The notes under the pieces are model-generated. The model made no database searches. It was not told where the DNA came from and saw only the letters and a list, made by a program, of their open reading frames with translations. A DNA stretch of 64,000 nucleotides, from contig NC_031783.1 in the NCBI RefSeq assembly GCF_001522545.3, positions 6,039,433 to 6,103,432 of the forward strand, given 5' to 3'. Source of the stretch: Parus major. Lineage: Eukaryota > Chordata > Aves > Passeriformes > Paridae. Every line of letters starts with the position of its first letter. The first letter of the stretch is position 1. Of the stretch, positions 49,448-63,400 are shown in pieces. Made by a program: the position numbers and the translations under genes.

Positions 49448-51171
49448 TGTGCACTATGGTGGTAGCTGGTTGTTTTGCTAACTTGAATTCATTGGTTCTT
49501 AATATGAAAAGGAAAAACTTGTCATTGTTGGGACTGTCTTGTTAGCATAAATAAATGTGTGGAGTGCATTTATTTTAAAAGTAACTAAAAATGGCTTAAG
49601 CAGGTAATGACTAAGAAGGCTAGTAACAAAAGTTAAGGTCCAGACTAGTTCACAGGATTCTTTCAAGACTATAATCTGAAGATTCATGAGATTATTTTTT
49701 TTATTATTGTTTCCCATTACTTTTGGTTATGGATATTCATACTAAAGTGAGTTTAAGACACAGAGAAATGGCAATCTGATCACTGCAGTATGTATGAGAA
49801 GATCTGAGGGTTGGTTGTTTGGGTGTATTTAAGGACTAATTGTGGCAGAAGTATTTACAATGCGCACGAAGATAATTTTTTTAAGATTGAGAATAGATTC
49901 AAGTGTGCAAATTTATAGACTATTACAATGTCTAGGAGCTTTGTTTTGCCAGGAACAGCACTGAATATACATTGTCACAACTTCAGTAAACCCTCTGGAA
50001 GCATTATAAACTTCAGAAGATAACTTTAGGCATCTCCACTTGTGAATAGCTGTGTTGGTATTTTTGTTGCAGACTTTTTCCTTCGTTTTTAGCTGTTTTG
50101 TAAGTTTGATTGTTTTCAGTGCAAAGAGGGAGAAATGTATTTTTCTAGAAGAATGAATGTACCTGGGATTTAAGCACTACAAAAATCATTTAATGAACAT
50201 GGACTATCCTCCTATGAAATATGTTTCAGTAAAGGTGTCTGAAATGTAGTTCATTTGAGAAAAAAAAGTCGTGAACGTGCACTTACGTTTACATGGAAAA
50301 AAGCCCAAACACGTTGTGAATAAAATTCTGAAATGTCTTTCTACAGGCAATAAGTATTAATTATTTAATGTAAGTTATGTTAAGACATTTGGAGTAAATG
50401 TGATATCTTATGTTAATTTAAAGAACAATGTTACAAAGGATCTGAGAAGGGAGTGGAATTAGAAAATATTGGTGTATGTTTCTGAAATCCAGGATTTTGA
50501 GTCTGTATTTGCTGGCATTGATAATTTGTCGTGGCTATTGAAAACCTGGACAAGAGCAAAGAATAGGCCTTTCTTTGTAAATGGAACTTGGCAATAAAAA
50601 TGGTGTTAATAAGAAAACTTCCTTCCTTTTCATGTTCTGTTGCTGCATTTGATGCAAAAGGACATCCAAAAGCAGTAAAAGGCAGAATTTGCAGAACCTT
50701 GCTTATATTTAGGAGAATGTTGTGCATATGCGACTGCTAGGCATTTTCATCTTTAAGCCAGGGTAATTTGCTCTGTGTATGCAGGAAAGACAGCAGGAGA
50801 GGGAGCAGAAACAAGCCTGGAAGGGCAATGGAAAGTACATGAGCCCAAGGGTTAAGAGGGGCTGGGCAACATCTAAAATAGCTGTGAACCACTCTGAAAG
50901 TACCTGTCATGTGTGATTTCTCCCCCAAATATATGCTTTCACCCTCTGCCTCTTTCTCTGGTGCATGTTGCCAATTCAGTATATGGATTAAATCCAACCA
51001 ACTGATTAGTTAGCTTCTTGTTAATTAGCCTCTACATCTATAGGAATTCATCACAGTCAATATACATTCCTTGGGAAATGTTATTTCTCAAAATAGTCAT
51101 TGCTCCAGAAGCTTTCTTGGGAAGAAATTCAATTACATTGTACCATCAAATAACCAAGCTAGGTATCAGAC

Positions 51172-51195
51172 ACATTTTATGATACATTTTATGAT
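51172..51195. repeat. 12-bp tandem duplication
   Basis: acattttatgat occurs twice in direct succession downstream of CLEC16A. Confidence 0.8.
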
Positions 51196-54090
51196 TTACT
51201 TTAAGATGCAAATATTAAATCATGGTGTATTGTGGAAAATGAGCTTAAATCTGCTCCTGGCAGCAGAACTTTCTAAATTTTGCCAGTAATACCGCTTTAA
51301 GGATGCAGATTTGTGGCCAGGAAGGTCCCTTCCTTCACATTTGAAACTGCTTTATGGTTCTGTATCTTGATGCTTCAGAACTCTTGCAGCCTTTTGTCTT
51401 GTCATTTTTCCTGTGTCTCTCTACTAAATCTTTCTAGACTCAGACCCTGAGTCAGGTTGAGCCTCTTGCCCTGAGTTACTAGTGACCAGAGAGGGAATGA
51501 AAGCACAGCCTTCAAACCTCTTCTCATGCTGACTGGGTTGGAAATGAACTGGACAAAAATGCAGTGCTGCATTAGTCCACTCTTTTCTTAGTCCCCAGAA
51601 ACATCTAAGTGCAGCAACTTGAACAGTCCTATAGTGAGTATCCACATCTTTATCAACAACATAATTCCAGCACAGTTACAAAAATAAGAAAGTGAAGCTC
51701 TGCCAATACATACATCTTTGTCAAAGTAACTCTTGTCTAAGTAAAGATACAGCATTTGCAGATGATCTTTGTTCTTTGACACTTAACCTTTGTTTCCACA
51801 TCAAGGAAGGAGTTCCTTGGGACTTCGTGGATGCAGCTGTTGGGGCAGAAGAAACTGCATTTCTATTCTGCCATGTTAGAGTTTGTGTGAAGGCAAAAGC
51901 TGTCTTGGTGCTTTCTGGGGATCTTGAATATATGCTGGATACAACTGGGAATGAGAGATGGCTGTTTATGAGTTTTTTCCCTGAAAATTGTATTGCATTT
52001 TAACTCATACTTTTCATCTCTCAAATAAAGAGAAGTAGAGGGAGCTGCAGCACCTGGAGTTGCAAGTGTCCGGTAGCAAAATTGGAAGAAAGGCTTCAGG
52101 CAAATGTTCACACACAGTTAAGGCAGTTGAGCTGATGGGGAGTAAGTCTGGTTGAATGGTGCTCAGTTGTGTTTCTGCTTTTAGCTAAAGGATTTTACCA
52201 TCAGCTTATCTGCAACTTTATCTAGGTCTTTATTACTGATTTTAGATGCCAGTTCTCTAAAATGGATTTTATGGGGTGAAGTTTTTGATTATAAAATGCC
52301 TTATTATTCAGATTTGAGATCTTTTGAAGTAAGTTGAAAGCTGTTGCCTGTCCTCAGACACTCAACTCTACAAAGCTGGGAAATGTTCTTGTTGAATGGA
52401 AAATACTGATCTCAGCATGCCATTCTCACTGTCTTGTCCCCAAATAAAGGTTTATATTTCACGTAGGCCACAGTTTAATTTTTTTTTTTTTTTGCCTGTT
52501 GGATGACTGGTAAGGACAGATGAATTCTTGGGTTCTGTTTCTTAGTTCCACAACATTTTTCTCAGCTTTAGTATGGAATAAACATCATGACACCGGATGG
52601 GAAAACAAGCTGTTATTTTACTACAGAAAAAAATTTTGTCTTTCGGTTAATTGAATGAAGACATCTTTGTGTAAATTTGTCCTCATTTAGGGGTCATTTA
52701 TTTGAGGCAGATTTAAGCAGCTGCTTGAAACTGCATTGTTGATGGACCAGTGCATTGAGAAAGAAGATAGGCAGACTGGATCACCACTACAGAGGGGCCC
52801 AGAGCTGGCTCAGCATCAGCAGCCAGAGCTACCAGAGACAGAAAAAGGAGTTTCTGAAGGAGGAAAGAGACAAATAACCATAATGTCTTAGGAAAAAGAA
52901 TTTCCAGTTGGCAGAGAGAGGTGGGGTCTGCAAAGGAGGAAAGTAGTTTCACTCTTCCTAATAGCTAATTTGAGGGACAAGAGAAAAGAAACATCATTTT
53001 GTAGTACCTTATATGAAATCATTACCTCAGTTCAGGAGGTACAAAAAGTACATCACCTGTAGGAATATCAGATACAACTGTCCACAGCCACGCCTGTGTT
53101 TAAGTCTTTCTCCTTCACCACCACCATTTTATCTTATGCAAGCCCAGTTCCTGATGTGAGAGAGGCATAGCTTAATTCCAGAGTTCTTGGGAAGAAGATG
53201 TGAGCAGCTTTGCTTTGCTGCTTCTCCACCGTGCAGTTCACTTGAATTTGCTTATCACAGTTATCAGCTTCAAGGCTTTCCTGCGAAAGTGGTGTTGGTA
53301 ACCACTGTCTGTTAGATAACTTGTAATTCTTACATAGCTGCCAAAGTGCTTTGGAGGGACATAGTCTCTCAGCTCACTAAATTTGGTTAAGACAAGTCAT
53401 GCAAGCCTCTTCGAGAGTTTCTGAACAGATTAGACGTTTTGTGAGGGAGGGATACTTGTCAAATTTTGTCAAACCACAGATCTCTTTGAAAAACAGTCTT
53501 GTAGCTAAACTTCCTCTGTTTTGTCTGAATCTGCAAAGAAAACCAGACGTGTTATGGGAAATCGGAGGTGCCTTTTAACTTGCTGTGTTTAGATCAGCTC
53601 CCACTGCACAGTGTGTGTTATGCTGGTATCAGCAGGCTTCACCTGTGCTTTGGCTTAACAGGACGTTGGACAGGTCCTTCCTGTTCCTGAGTTCACCCTT
53701 TTTAAACAGATTAGTGGTGCAGGTAGGAAGCCTGGTTCATGTTTGTAAAGTGCTTTCATGTTGATGTTAAGCATTAGTATTTTTACCACCTTATCATAAA
53801 GAAATGTCATTAGAAGCATCATTCCAGTCTTACGGCTTGCACCAGTTAACGTAGTTTCTGCTGAATGTGTAATTTTCGAAGCAAATAGTTTTTGGATTTT
53901 TTGTTTGCATCATATCTGAGTCATCTGAACGACTTCAAAATTATAAGGAAACAAGTCTTTCTCCTAGCTTCTAGTAATGTTTAAGATTTGGTCATAATTT
54001 GCAATTATTTGCTATTGTCCAGAATGATTAGTTCACAGGAATGGATTTGTTTGAAAAGAAGCCTGGTTTCTTTTAAATTTAAGAAAATTT

Positions 54091-54106
54091 AAAAAAAAAA
54101 AAAAAA
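54091..54106. repeat. A16 homopolymer
   Basis: Sixteen A in a row preceded by aagaaaattt. There is no repeat body upstream that would mark it as a retroposon tail. Confidence 0.85.
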
Positions 54107-54400
54107 GATGAAAAAATGAGTTTATTTAAAACCTTTCTAATCATTCCTGCTTCATAGTAATGATAATAAGGAAATGATTAATCCTCTTAGAAATCAAATT
54201 AAATGTGTGAGCCAGTCTTAGAATGCTGAAACTGTTTTAAGTGTCTGTTTATACATAGTCTAAAAGAAATGTGAGACTTAAGAAAGAGAAAGAAGTTGCT
54301 AAGAAAAGCAAGAAACTCTAAAAAGTTTTCCTTCAATGTAACTATAGCAGTATGATGTGCAGACCACCTCTGTAAAAGTCTGTTGCACAATTATTTAGGA

Positions 54401-54456
54401 AAAAAAAAATTGAGAATAATAAAAATTGAGAATAATAAGAAAATAATAAGAAGAAT
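54401..54456. repeat. A/T-rich tandem repeat (aaaattgagaataat units)
   Basis: Two copies of the 15-base unit aaaattgagaataat are followed by degenerate aataagaa units. Simple-sequence expansion in the intergenic region. Confidence 0.8.
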
Positions 54457-57400
54457 GGCATAATTTAAAACATGGCAGTAAAATGCTGAGTCACTAAAAA
54501 GGAACATGGGAACATTTTTCATCTGCTTCAGTGGCAGCCAGGTGTCTTATGTGAAACTGATAGGATGTGTAATCTGAAATAATGTGGAAGGGTTTGTGTA
54601 GGTGAGTAGACATTCCCTTTTGCCATCTCTGAGTTGGGACATGACAAACTTTCCTCCTTCGCTCTGTTAGAGGGAAGTGTTACATGTTGGTAGTCATGAA
54701 GAAATCCTTAACTGCTTGAGAGTTACCAGTTACAGCACTGAAAACAAGGTATCTGTGAGCCTAAAAGCCTCCAACAAAGCTTAAATACAATGTAGAACTG
54801 TTCATCAGAACAATTGAACAACTACACTTGGTCAGTCTCTTGCACAGAGTATATGTCAAAGACCATAGGAAGTTTGGTTTTGGTACAATTTTTCATGTGG
54901 ATCCTGTTTGTTAGAAAAAGATTGATCAGGAACTAGCTGAGAACAACTGGAGTGGGAATAGAAAGTCTGCATGCAGAAAGAAATAGAGAATTCCTTCTAA
55001 ACCTTGTGTTTAGATATCCCAGAATGAAGAAGTGGCCAGCAGTGTGGGTCCTATAAGGTGCTTACAACGAGACCCAAGCAAGACTCATTCATTCATTAAG
55101 TATTAAACACCACCTGAGTGAATGAAGGGAATGTATCTGAAGGAAACTAGTCTGTTGATTTCTCAGTATTTTCAAGAAAACAAACACAGAAGTCACTGCA
55201 ATCTGGTGCTAGAACATATCCTTCTCTGTTGGCAGGATTTCCTCAGCCCCCTGGCTGATCATGTGCCATTCATTCTGGAAACTGGAATTTCTGGGTCATC
55301 CTGTGACTAACCTTGTTAATATGAAGCACTGAATGATGTATTCTTTTTTAATTGCTTGCTGACTCTGAGCTGAGTAACCAGAAGTTGGCTCAAGAACTTC
55401 TCATTCATGATATGTCACAGATGCCCCTGCTTGCACTGAAAATGCAAAAAACCAGATGTAAATTGAGTGAAACCCTGTTACAGTGAGTTTAGAGTGTGTG
55501 GGGATGACTTGTGTATAGGGCAGATGTGTGGCTTGTGCAAGGCAGTGGCAATGAGTCTCTGTTAAGGAAAGCATATCACAGGCTAATGGCTCAGAACTTT
55601 ACATGGAGTCTGTGAATGACTCAAGAACTGAACACAAAGAAACTTCCTTTACTGATGACTGGTTTGAATTTCCAGTGGCAAGAGAGATTATATGTAATAT
55701 CTGATCTTAAAATACATCTTCTAGACAAGATCTTTTTCCTAGTATGTGTGAGAAGACTTTTCCATGTAATGCGAGTCCTCAGAATAATATGATGACTAAA
55801 CAGATGTTTTAAGAAAAGTAATAGGACAAGCCCAGAATGATTGTTCAGCCAGTCTGGATGAGAATTATCTGGACTATTGCCTCAGCTATATTCCTCTGCA
55901 TTCTTCATATATTCTTATATTCAACAAGAATTGATTAAAAGAGCAGTTTTGCACGGTCTGGTTACATGTGAACTACCTAAACCAACAAATTTTTGGGGAC
56001 ATTAAATGAAAAAACTCTGATTTCAAGCTTTTTGATAAGAGAAAATGGAAATGAAAAAAATTTATATTTCAGATTTTTTTAATGGGAATATATAATTCAT
56101 AAGTGCATTAAGAAATTTCCGTGTGAGCCTTCCTTAGCCAGAATTACTGGAAATCTTGCAAGAAGTTATCTCTTCTGCCCAAGCAAGCACAGACACAAGG
56201 TATCTTTGAGAGTTCAGTAGGATACACTTCTCCTCTGAAGAGCTATTTCAGGGGAAAAGGCCACAGACAGATTTAGTGCTGACTGGGGATTTGTCAGTGT
56301 TAGCTCTTGTTCTTCCACTTTACTCATGGAGCTGTGATGTTTCTGAATTGCTTCTAGATTAAGGAAACAATGGGAAAGAAAACCACAGTATTTCCCAACT
56401 CTCAGAAATAAAGTTCTGCAAATCAGCAGTTTTCAGACGTTGCAATGCAAATACTCAGCTTTTGTCCGTGTTTGAGATGTGCCTCAGGCTCGAGTTCTGT
56501 GGCAGTTATTAGCTTGCTATTGTGATGTTTTGGCTTTTTTTGTCTCATTTTGAGAAAGAGAACTTAAAAACATAATCTATCCTACCTGAAAGCAGAAAGC
56601 TGTGACATACTTGCACAAGTATGAGCTGGCCCTTGTAAAGACACTCCTGTGCACGGGTTTAGATCTGCAGCTGTATCCAGCTTCAGTCTGCCAGGAGAAG
56701 GAAACTTGCACCTCCTCGTTTGGATGCTCCTTTGTGAGAGTGAGCCAGTGTTTGGCCCATGGTGTGGAGGGTTCATTTTGGAGCAGTTCCAAATCTGCAC
56801 AGTAACATTTCCCTACAAGATGTTTTATTTTTAGGTAGTAGATCCAGTACACTTATATATAGTGAACCCAGAGGATCTCTAGGAAGACTAACCTGACAGG
56901 CAAGCAGGAGCAGCTGCCCCTTATTTTCTTAGCTTTCCTCCTCCATCCCAGGAGGCTGGGGAGGATGGGTCCTCAGCTGAGTGTCCAATGTGAAATCCTA
57001 TTCTTTATATTAAAACAGGCAGCAAAGAAAGAATAAAGTGAGAATCTGTAATTCACCCTGTTTGAGCCAAGACAGCAAACCAAAACATGGATGTGCAAGG
57101 CATAAAATAAGTAAGGGGCTCTCAATGAACTTTGCAGTCTTGGAGCAAAGCAGGCAGCTTGTTGCTCCCTGCTGCTTCCAGAATCGGTCTGGAACACGTG
57201 GCAGTAGGAGGGTGGCTGTGAGCTCTGCTCCTCTGAACAGTGTGCACTGGTTGGTTTGTAAAATGAGATTAAATCTCTCCCTGTGCAAGAGTTACCGCAG
57301 TGCTGAGCAGCATTGCAGCAAGGAAGAGGCATCCTGAATTGTACTACCTACCATGCCAGGAAACTCCTGGGCTTTTCTCCTGCCTCTTAGGATTTGATTC

Positions 57401-60400
57401 TGCAGCTTCCAAGCTCTGTGGCTGACAGATAATCTTTACAGCCCCACTGGTTACAGGACCTAAGTATGTAGTTTGCACTTTCACTTACAGGATTCAAGTA
57501 TGTAGAAAAGTACTTTGTGGTCTCTTTTCCTTCATTCAGGATTTGTTGCCTGCCACAGAGCAGCATATTTGAAGTGGTCCAGCTATACTGGAGCTGCAAA
57601 ACCACATTCCTGCTTCTATGGTTTGGTTGCTGGCCTCCAATGTAACATCCAGGTGTAAGATTTTTGTGGGAACATTAATTTCAACAGTTTTATTAAAAGA
57701 GACTATTTATTTGTGTTTATATTAGTGCACTAACTTGAATAGCACTTACATTTTTGCCTGGGCGTTGTGTATCATTTGGTGCTTGCAGGAAAATTTGCAC
57801 AGCTGCTTCCAGTAAAAATACTGGTTTTTTTTAAGAAGTAGATTAATTAGGATGAGTATCAGTACATGTGTGCATATGGACTCAGGAATATTCACTTTGT
57901 ATATCTGACTCCATGTTAATTCAACAAGAGCTGAAGTAGAAAGCCAGGAGAGAAGTGGAGCATTACCTGGTGCAGGTGTTTGGTACAGAACACCACCGGC
58001 CTGGTTCTGGTTCTCACTGCAGAGTGGAGACCTGCAGGACTGATCTGGGAGCCTGTTCTGCCTGCACAGCCACTCTGGAGTCTCCTTGGTTTCCCTTTTG
58101 CTGTTCCAGCTCCTCTAGGATGTGGTTAATTCTCCAATGTTGCACTGCGGCTACAGAGCAATTACTGTTTGTGTGAAACTGGAGAGAAATGGGTGGTTAA
58201 GTCTGCCTCAGATGTAATTAAGTCTGAAATGTCTCAGTGGTCACATTAGAAACACTAATTTTAAGCTCTCTTACTGGTGTAGACCATAGCCATTTGTTAT
58301 ATAAAGAGGCAAAGGATTTTTATTTTGTCCTTCAAATTATTTTCTGTGGGAACATGAAAAAACAGAGTTCTTCAAAGCATCAAGACAGTAATACCCACTA
58401 CAGACTCCTTGGCCTGCCAAAATAAATTAGTTAAGAAACCTCAAACCATTTTTTTGAATGGAAGAAGTATCTAATCATCATTTTTAGTCCACTGATGAAA
58501 CAAGCCATGCCTACAAGCTCATCCTATGGGTGACTATTTCACTATCTGTGGTCCAGAGATGGAATTTTAACATCAGGTTAGTCATGCAAAATCTTAAATT
58601 GCTCACTCGCAGGACTGTATCATTCAAATATATTTTTCCATGCAGAAAATGGTCTAAGAAATCATTTGCTCCTGCCTTTATCTTTTAAGTTTCTATGTCC
58701 TTGTTTGTATTGATGCAGTTAGTTTTGGGTTACATGTGTTGCAACCAGTTTTGATTAAATGAGGTGAATTTGAAAGTACAAAAATATAAAATATACTAGA
58801 TGTGGGGGAGGAAAAGGTAGAAGTAACTAATGCAAAATTGTTGATAGGAGTATTTTTGCCATACTCAGTCCACTAGTGAGAACAAATTAAACAATAGCAA
58901 CAAATTTAGGTTAAGTAGGTGAAACTGTGTCCAGAACTAAAATACTGTAATTTTTGTGTTTTGAAGGAGGACCAGAGCAGGGGGAAAGTATGATTTATGC
59001 ATTCCTGGCCTTCGGACACAGTCCTGATGTGTCAGTAGTTTGCTGTTTCCTGGGAATGTCTGTGGAAATGCTTAGGATTCTTCAGCTTGGAAGCACTCCT
59101 TGTTGGACTGCAGGAAGTTTACAGGTAAAGAGGCTGTTTCTGAGAAACAGTAAAAAAACAGAAACTGTAACTGAGCTCCTCCCTTCCAGACAGGCACAGC
59201 AGAATGGAAAGTGAAACTACCACAGAACAGCAGTTTGAGGTGTTGTAAGACAATGTCTTATTGATATCTGCCAGCCAGGATGTGCAGATTAGTGCTGGAA
59301 GCATCCTCCTGTATGATCAGTGTGCCCAGAAAAGAGAGGAACAGGTATTTATGCATGCCCAACACACTCTTTTGAATCAACTCTCTCAGATTGTTTTCTA
59401 GTAACTGAAGATAGGTCACAGCATTCTTGGGAGGGTAACATGCACAACATGTACAACTTTCATCACTGAAGGGAAAGGTTTAATAGCACTGGGAATAGTT
59501 AAACATATTAAATTCCCTTCTAGGAGTAGAGTTCATTCACCTTCTTACCCAGGAAAAGTTCATTTATGCTGTTTGCTCAGGCAGGAACCCCCTGAGGGCA
59601 CAGTTTCAGCTGACCCGTGTAACCAATCACATGCCATTCTCTGACTGCACTTCTTTATCAGCCCATTAAGTGTGGGCTTTCAGCCAGTGAGAACATTGGA
59701 TATTTGGCAAAGCATTTATAATTAGTAAGAGTTGTGGCAGAATAATGGAATCTGAGGTCTCAAAAATGATCAAGTGTGTCTGTTTTCAGCCAATAATCCC
59801 ATGGAGACAACAAAATGGAAAGTGATGAATACCAGATTGAAGGAAATAGTATGCAGTGTTTGGATTTACTGCAGGGTACCCAGACTCTTTCCAGAGTTTG
59901 ATAGTGCCTGAAGACCTTACAGAGAAGGATGCTCTCTTCCCCCTCCCCTGCCTGTGTTTAACTGGCATTCCCAAGCCATCTTGCCTGTACCGATTGTTCC
60001 CAGTGCAAAACTCTTCTTGTGTTTTGACAAGAGGTGCACTTGGGGAACACATATTCATAATCTTGAAATGGTTTGATATTGAGGACACGGTCACATTTTT
60101 GGGAAGAGAGGCTGACAGAGCCTTGAAATACACTTTCTGTAGGTATGGATGTGCAGACTGCTACTCTGTCTCACCATTTATAAAGTGGGAACCTCTTTCA
60201 TTTCTTTTGGCCAAAGATCTAGGATGTCTGTAGCCAGCCATCAGCCGCTTTCTGCTCTCAGGCAGAAGCATCAAGACATGGCCGCTTTCTGTCAACCAAG
60301 TTTCTGTTTTCCCTTCTCTTGGCATGCATTTGGCAAGCATCATTTGGTATCTTCCATGTCTTGCAGCCTGTTTCCTAAGAACTGGCTTCCAAGCTTTTTG

Positions 60401-63400
60401 ACATTTTCTGGCTAGATGTCATTTTCCCATAGCAGAAATTCTTCTCCCCTCACATCAGTGTGTGTTTGGTGTTGAGAGCCAGCCCATACAATTCAGATGA
60501 AAAGCTTTTCTGCACTCAAACTGGAGAGTCTGAAAATAGTGTTCCAGTGGTTCAGTTTATTAATGCCAAGTGGGTTGGCAGTGCTTGAGATTTTTTTATA
60601 CTTTTCTAGAAGGTTGCAAAGAACTGAGGTGAGGACTTTGTGAACTTGTTTACTAGTAAATAGTACTCCTGTGACTCCAGTGAGGGAAATAATCTGCCTG
60701 AACTCTAATCGGAAGGAATAAAGTTCCAAAATACTTAATTTCTTCTTTCTTTGCCAGACATTTTTGTTACTGAGCCTCATGAGCTTTACTGCTGGCACAA
60801 GAGAGAGGTGGGGAGAGAGGGACAGGCACAGGACCACAGCATCCAGTCTGAAATTCACTGAAACTTCCTGAAATCTTACTCAAAGCTCTCAGCATGCCCC
60901 AGATCAAATGCCAGGCATGGGCTTTCTCTTAGCTACAGTCTTTGCTGTAACTGCTCTCTGCTGCCTTCTTATCTCTAAAATAAAGCCTGTCATTCAATTT
61001 GTGACTCTTTCATCTGGGTCCAGTTTAAAGGAAGCACTTCAGAAGTATGATTTAGTTCTTGTCAGGACTTGGTATGTGCAGCAGTACTGTAGGGCTGTAG
61101 CTTCCTTTTGGTTTTATCTATTTTGCAAATATTTGCATAGAAAGGAACAGGAGTAGTTCTGTTCTTAGTCTGAAGTGCTGAGTGAAAGGTGCTAAGCAGA
61201 CCTGTGGGATTTGCACTGAGACATTAAAACTGTACTTGCAAGCAGTGCTTAATGACATGATGACAGTATCCTTTCCATTTAAAATGAGGGCTCAGAACAT
61301 ATGATTTCTTCAAATGCCTAGAAAGGGGGACTGTGAAAAGCAAAATATCTTATATTTGAATCACTGTATCCAGCATTGGAGCCAGCAGAGTCTATATTCT
61401 TCTGCTCTTTCTGGTTTGTTTCCTTCTTTGGAGCATGAGATATGGTCTGGGAAGACACTGGCTCAGAAGATACAGGATTTTTGGTCCAGGGGCTCAGTTC
61501 CAGGTGCAAAAATCATCTGTTCTCAAATGCTCATTTCTGCACTAACATAAGAGACATGACTGGGCTCTGCAGCTACATTCAGACTTATCCCACTGCAGTC
61601 TGAGCAGTGTCTCTGGGTGTGCTGGCCACAGAGTACAGGCCTCTTGAAGTGTGCTGAGTTACAGAGCAGCCCTATGCCATGGACAAGAGAGAGGTGGCCA
61701 GTACCTGAGCACTGGAGATGTCTGTCAGGTCATAACAAGTATTTTGCAAAACTAAATGCAGGAGTGCAATATGGGCACATCAGTAATGCATGTGCTATTG
61801 ATTAGAGCTTTTACCACTGTGCTCATAAATTGCATACAGTCTTCTTTTTGTTCCAAATGGGGTGAAGCTCTTCCCCCAGTAACTACTTGGCCCAATCCTA
61901 GGTGTTAGAGCAACTTCCTACAGAGCAAACTCCTACAGAGTTGTGACCTGTAGTGCTGTTTTGTTTCCAGGACTCATGGCAGACTGGCATTGGCACACAC
62001 AGTGGCAAGGCAGTATTGGACAAGAAGGTATTGCAGGATTTTTTAGTAGAGTAGTTTCTGTACTGGCCCTTGGGCAGCCTCAGTACAAACCATACCCGTG
62101 GAAATTTGCCAGACTGACTTTGCTGCAGCTGAACTGGTCTCAGCGTTGGAGGCTTTTTTGTCCAACCCTTTTCTTCCTCAGCACCGAGCAATGCTGCTTC
62201 TATGTTGAAGTTTTTCACAAAAGTCAATAGCGTTGTTTTCCAAGTGTTTTCTTCCTTACCCACTGATTAATTTAAGGTGTACCTTTGTGTCACCATTTAA
62301 GTGTTTTACAGCAGCTTTGGGATGGGAAACCATGTGAGCTCTTTTGCAGCTGTTCAGAGGTGTGACAGTGTTCTAGTAAATGCCTCAGGTTGTTAGACCT
62401 TGAGATAACTGACTTCACTGAGCTACCTTAACTTTTTATGAGACTGTTTCACTTTCAGGTTCTTGGATGCAGTGAATGGATCGGGGAAATTGAAATATAA
62501 CTTTTATTCTCCAGTTTTGAAACAGACATAGTAATGTTACATTTTTCAGTTTAGTTTAAATAAATAAAAGCTTGCTTTCATGAAATATAAAGATGGACCT
62601 CTTCTGGATTTAGCATTCACATTGTATTTCTTTTTTTTCTTTCAAAGTTTAGAAATATCTACTGCTGTGACATTTTCCAGCTGGCTCAGAATTTAAACTA
62701 AGTTTTGTAGCTTTTTATTTCCCAGTAGGAAGTTTCTGAATAAACCTTGCTTTGTCTGAGGCCCATCTCCCACTCTTCTCTGCTGAAAGGTATAGCCTCA
62801 TTCAATCTCCTGGAGGGAGTGGATGGAAATCCTGATGTCCTCATAGTCGTGTGAGAAGGCAGATGGAGAACACACAGACAGAAGCAGAGACAACTTCATT
62901 AAGAGGAAGCAGTAGATAACCTTTGACATAAACAATGACACACAAATTACCTGATAGAATATGGGAAAAAGGCTTGTTTGAATAGGGACAGCATTGTGGA
63001 AAATGGTTGATGTAGAATGGATCACAGGAGATCAAGTGTTCCAGAGAAATAAGTCCACTGGTGTCTAACTATAAACACTCTCCCCCTGCTACACTGGCAG
63101 CACTAGCAATAATTCAGAACTCATATAATCCCACCTTTAGAACCAGATCCAAAGCCAGCATGCTGTCTGGAGAGCATTTAGGTCTTTGGCAATAAACCCA
63201 AAAGTGATCTCTCGAGTTAAGAGAAACTTCAGAGCCCAAAAATTGCTCAGCAGAATCACACACTTATGAGCACAGTTTTGAATTTAGGAACCAAAAATCT
63301 GCCATAATCTTGCTTTCATACCTTTCATAAACCTATATTTCTTATACAGCTTGCTGAGAGGAGGGTGTTTAAATGTCTTATGAAAATGGAAACCTCATCC

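Larger units (their letters stand above)
45822..49465 (+). other. CLEC16A: Probable CLEC16A 3' untranslated region
   Basis: After the stop codon the sequence is AT-rich and non-coding, with several AATAAA hexamers. A long human-like 3' UTR (a few kb) is expected. The distal limit is placed about 20 bases after the AATAAA at 49442 because that hexamer is followed by a GT-rich stretch (gtgcactatggtggtagctg). The end is an estimate from sequence only; no transcript evidence is available. Contents are a 35-base gap, a TA repeat and a G-run cluster, each listed separately. Confidence 0.6.

Noticed and set aside
54091..54106. A16 run as a possible retroposon tail
   Set aside because: No retroposed body, target-site duplication or polyadenylation hexamer precedes it at a suitable distance.
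57010..57337. Three overlapping open frames of 92-119 codons
   Set aside because: Locally GC-richer DNA lowers stop frequency. No domain or splice signals support a gene.
59786..60233. Overlapping open frames of 115 (minus) and 125 (plus) codons in the intergenic region
   Set aside because: Neither translation resembles a protein I know, and mutual overlap suggests locally stop-poor sequence.
61898..62263. 121-codon minus-strand frame overlapping a 95-codon plus-strand frame
   Set aside because: No recognisable protein; treated as chance.
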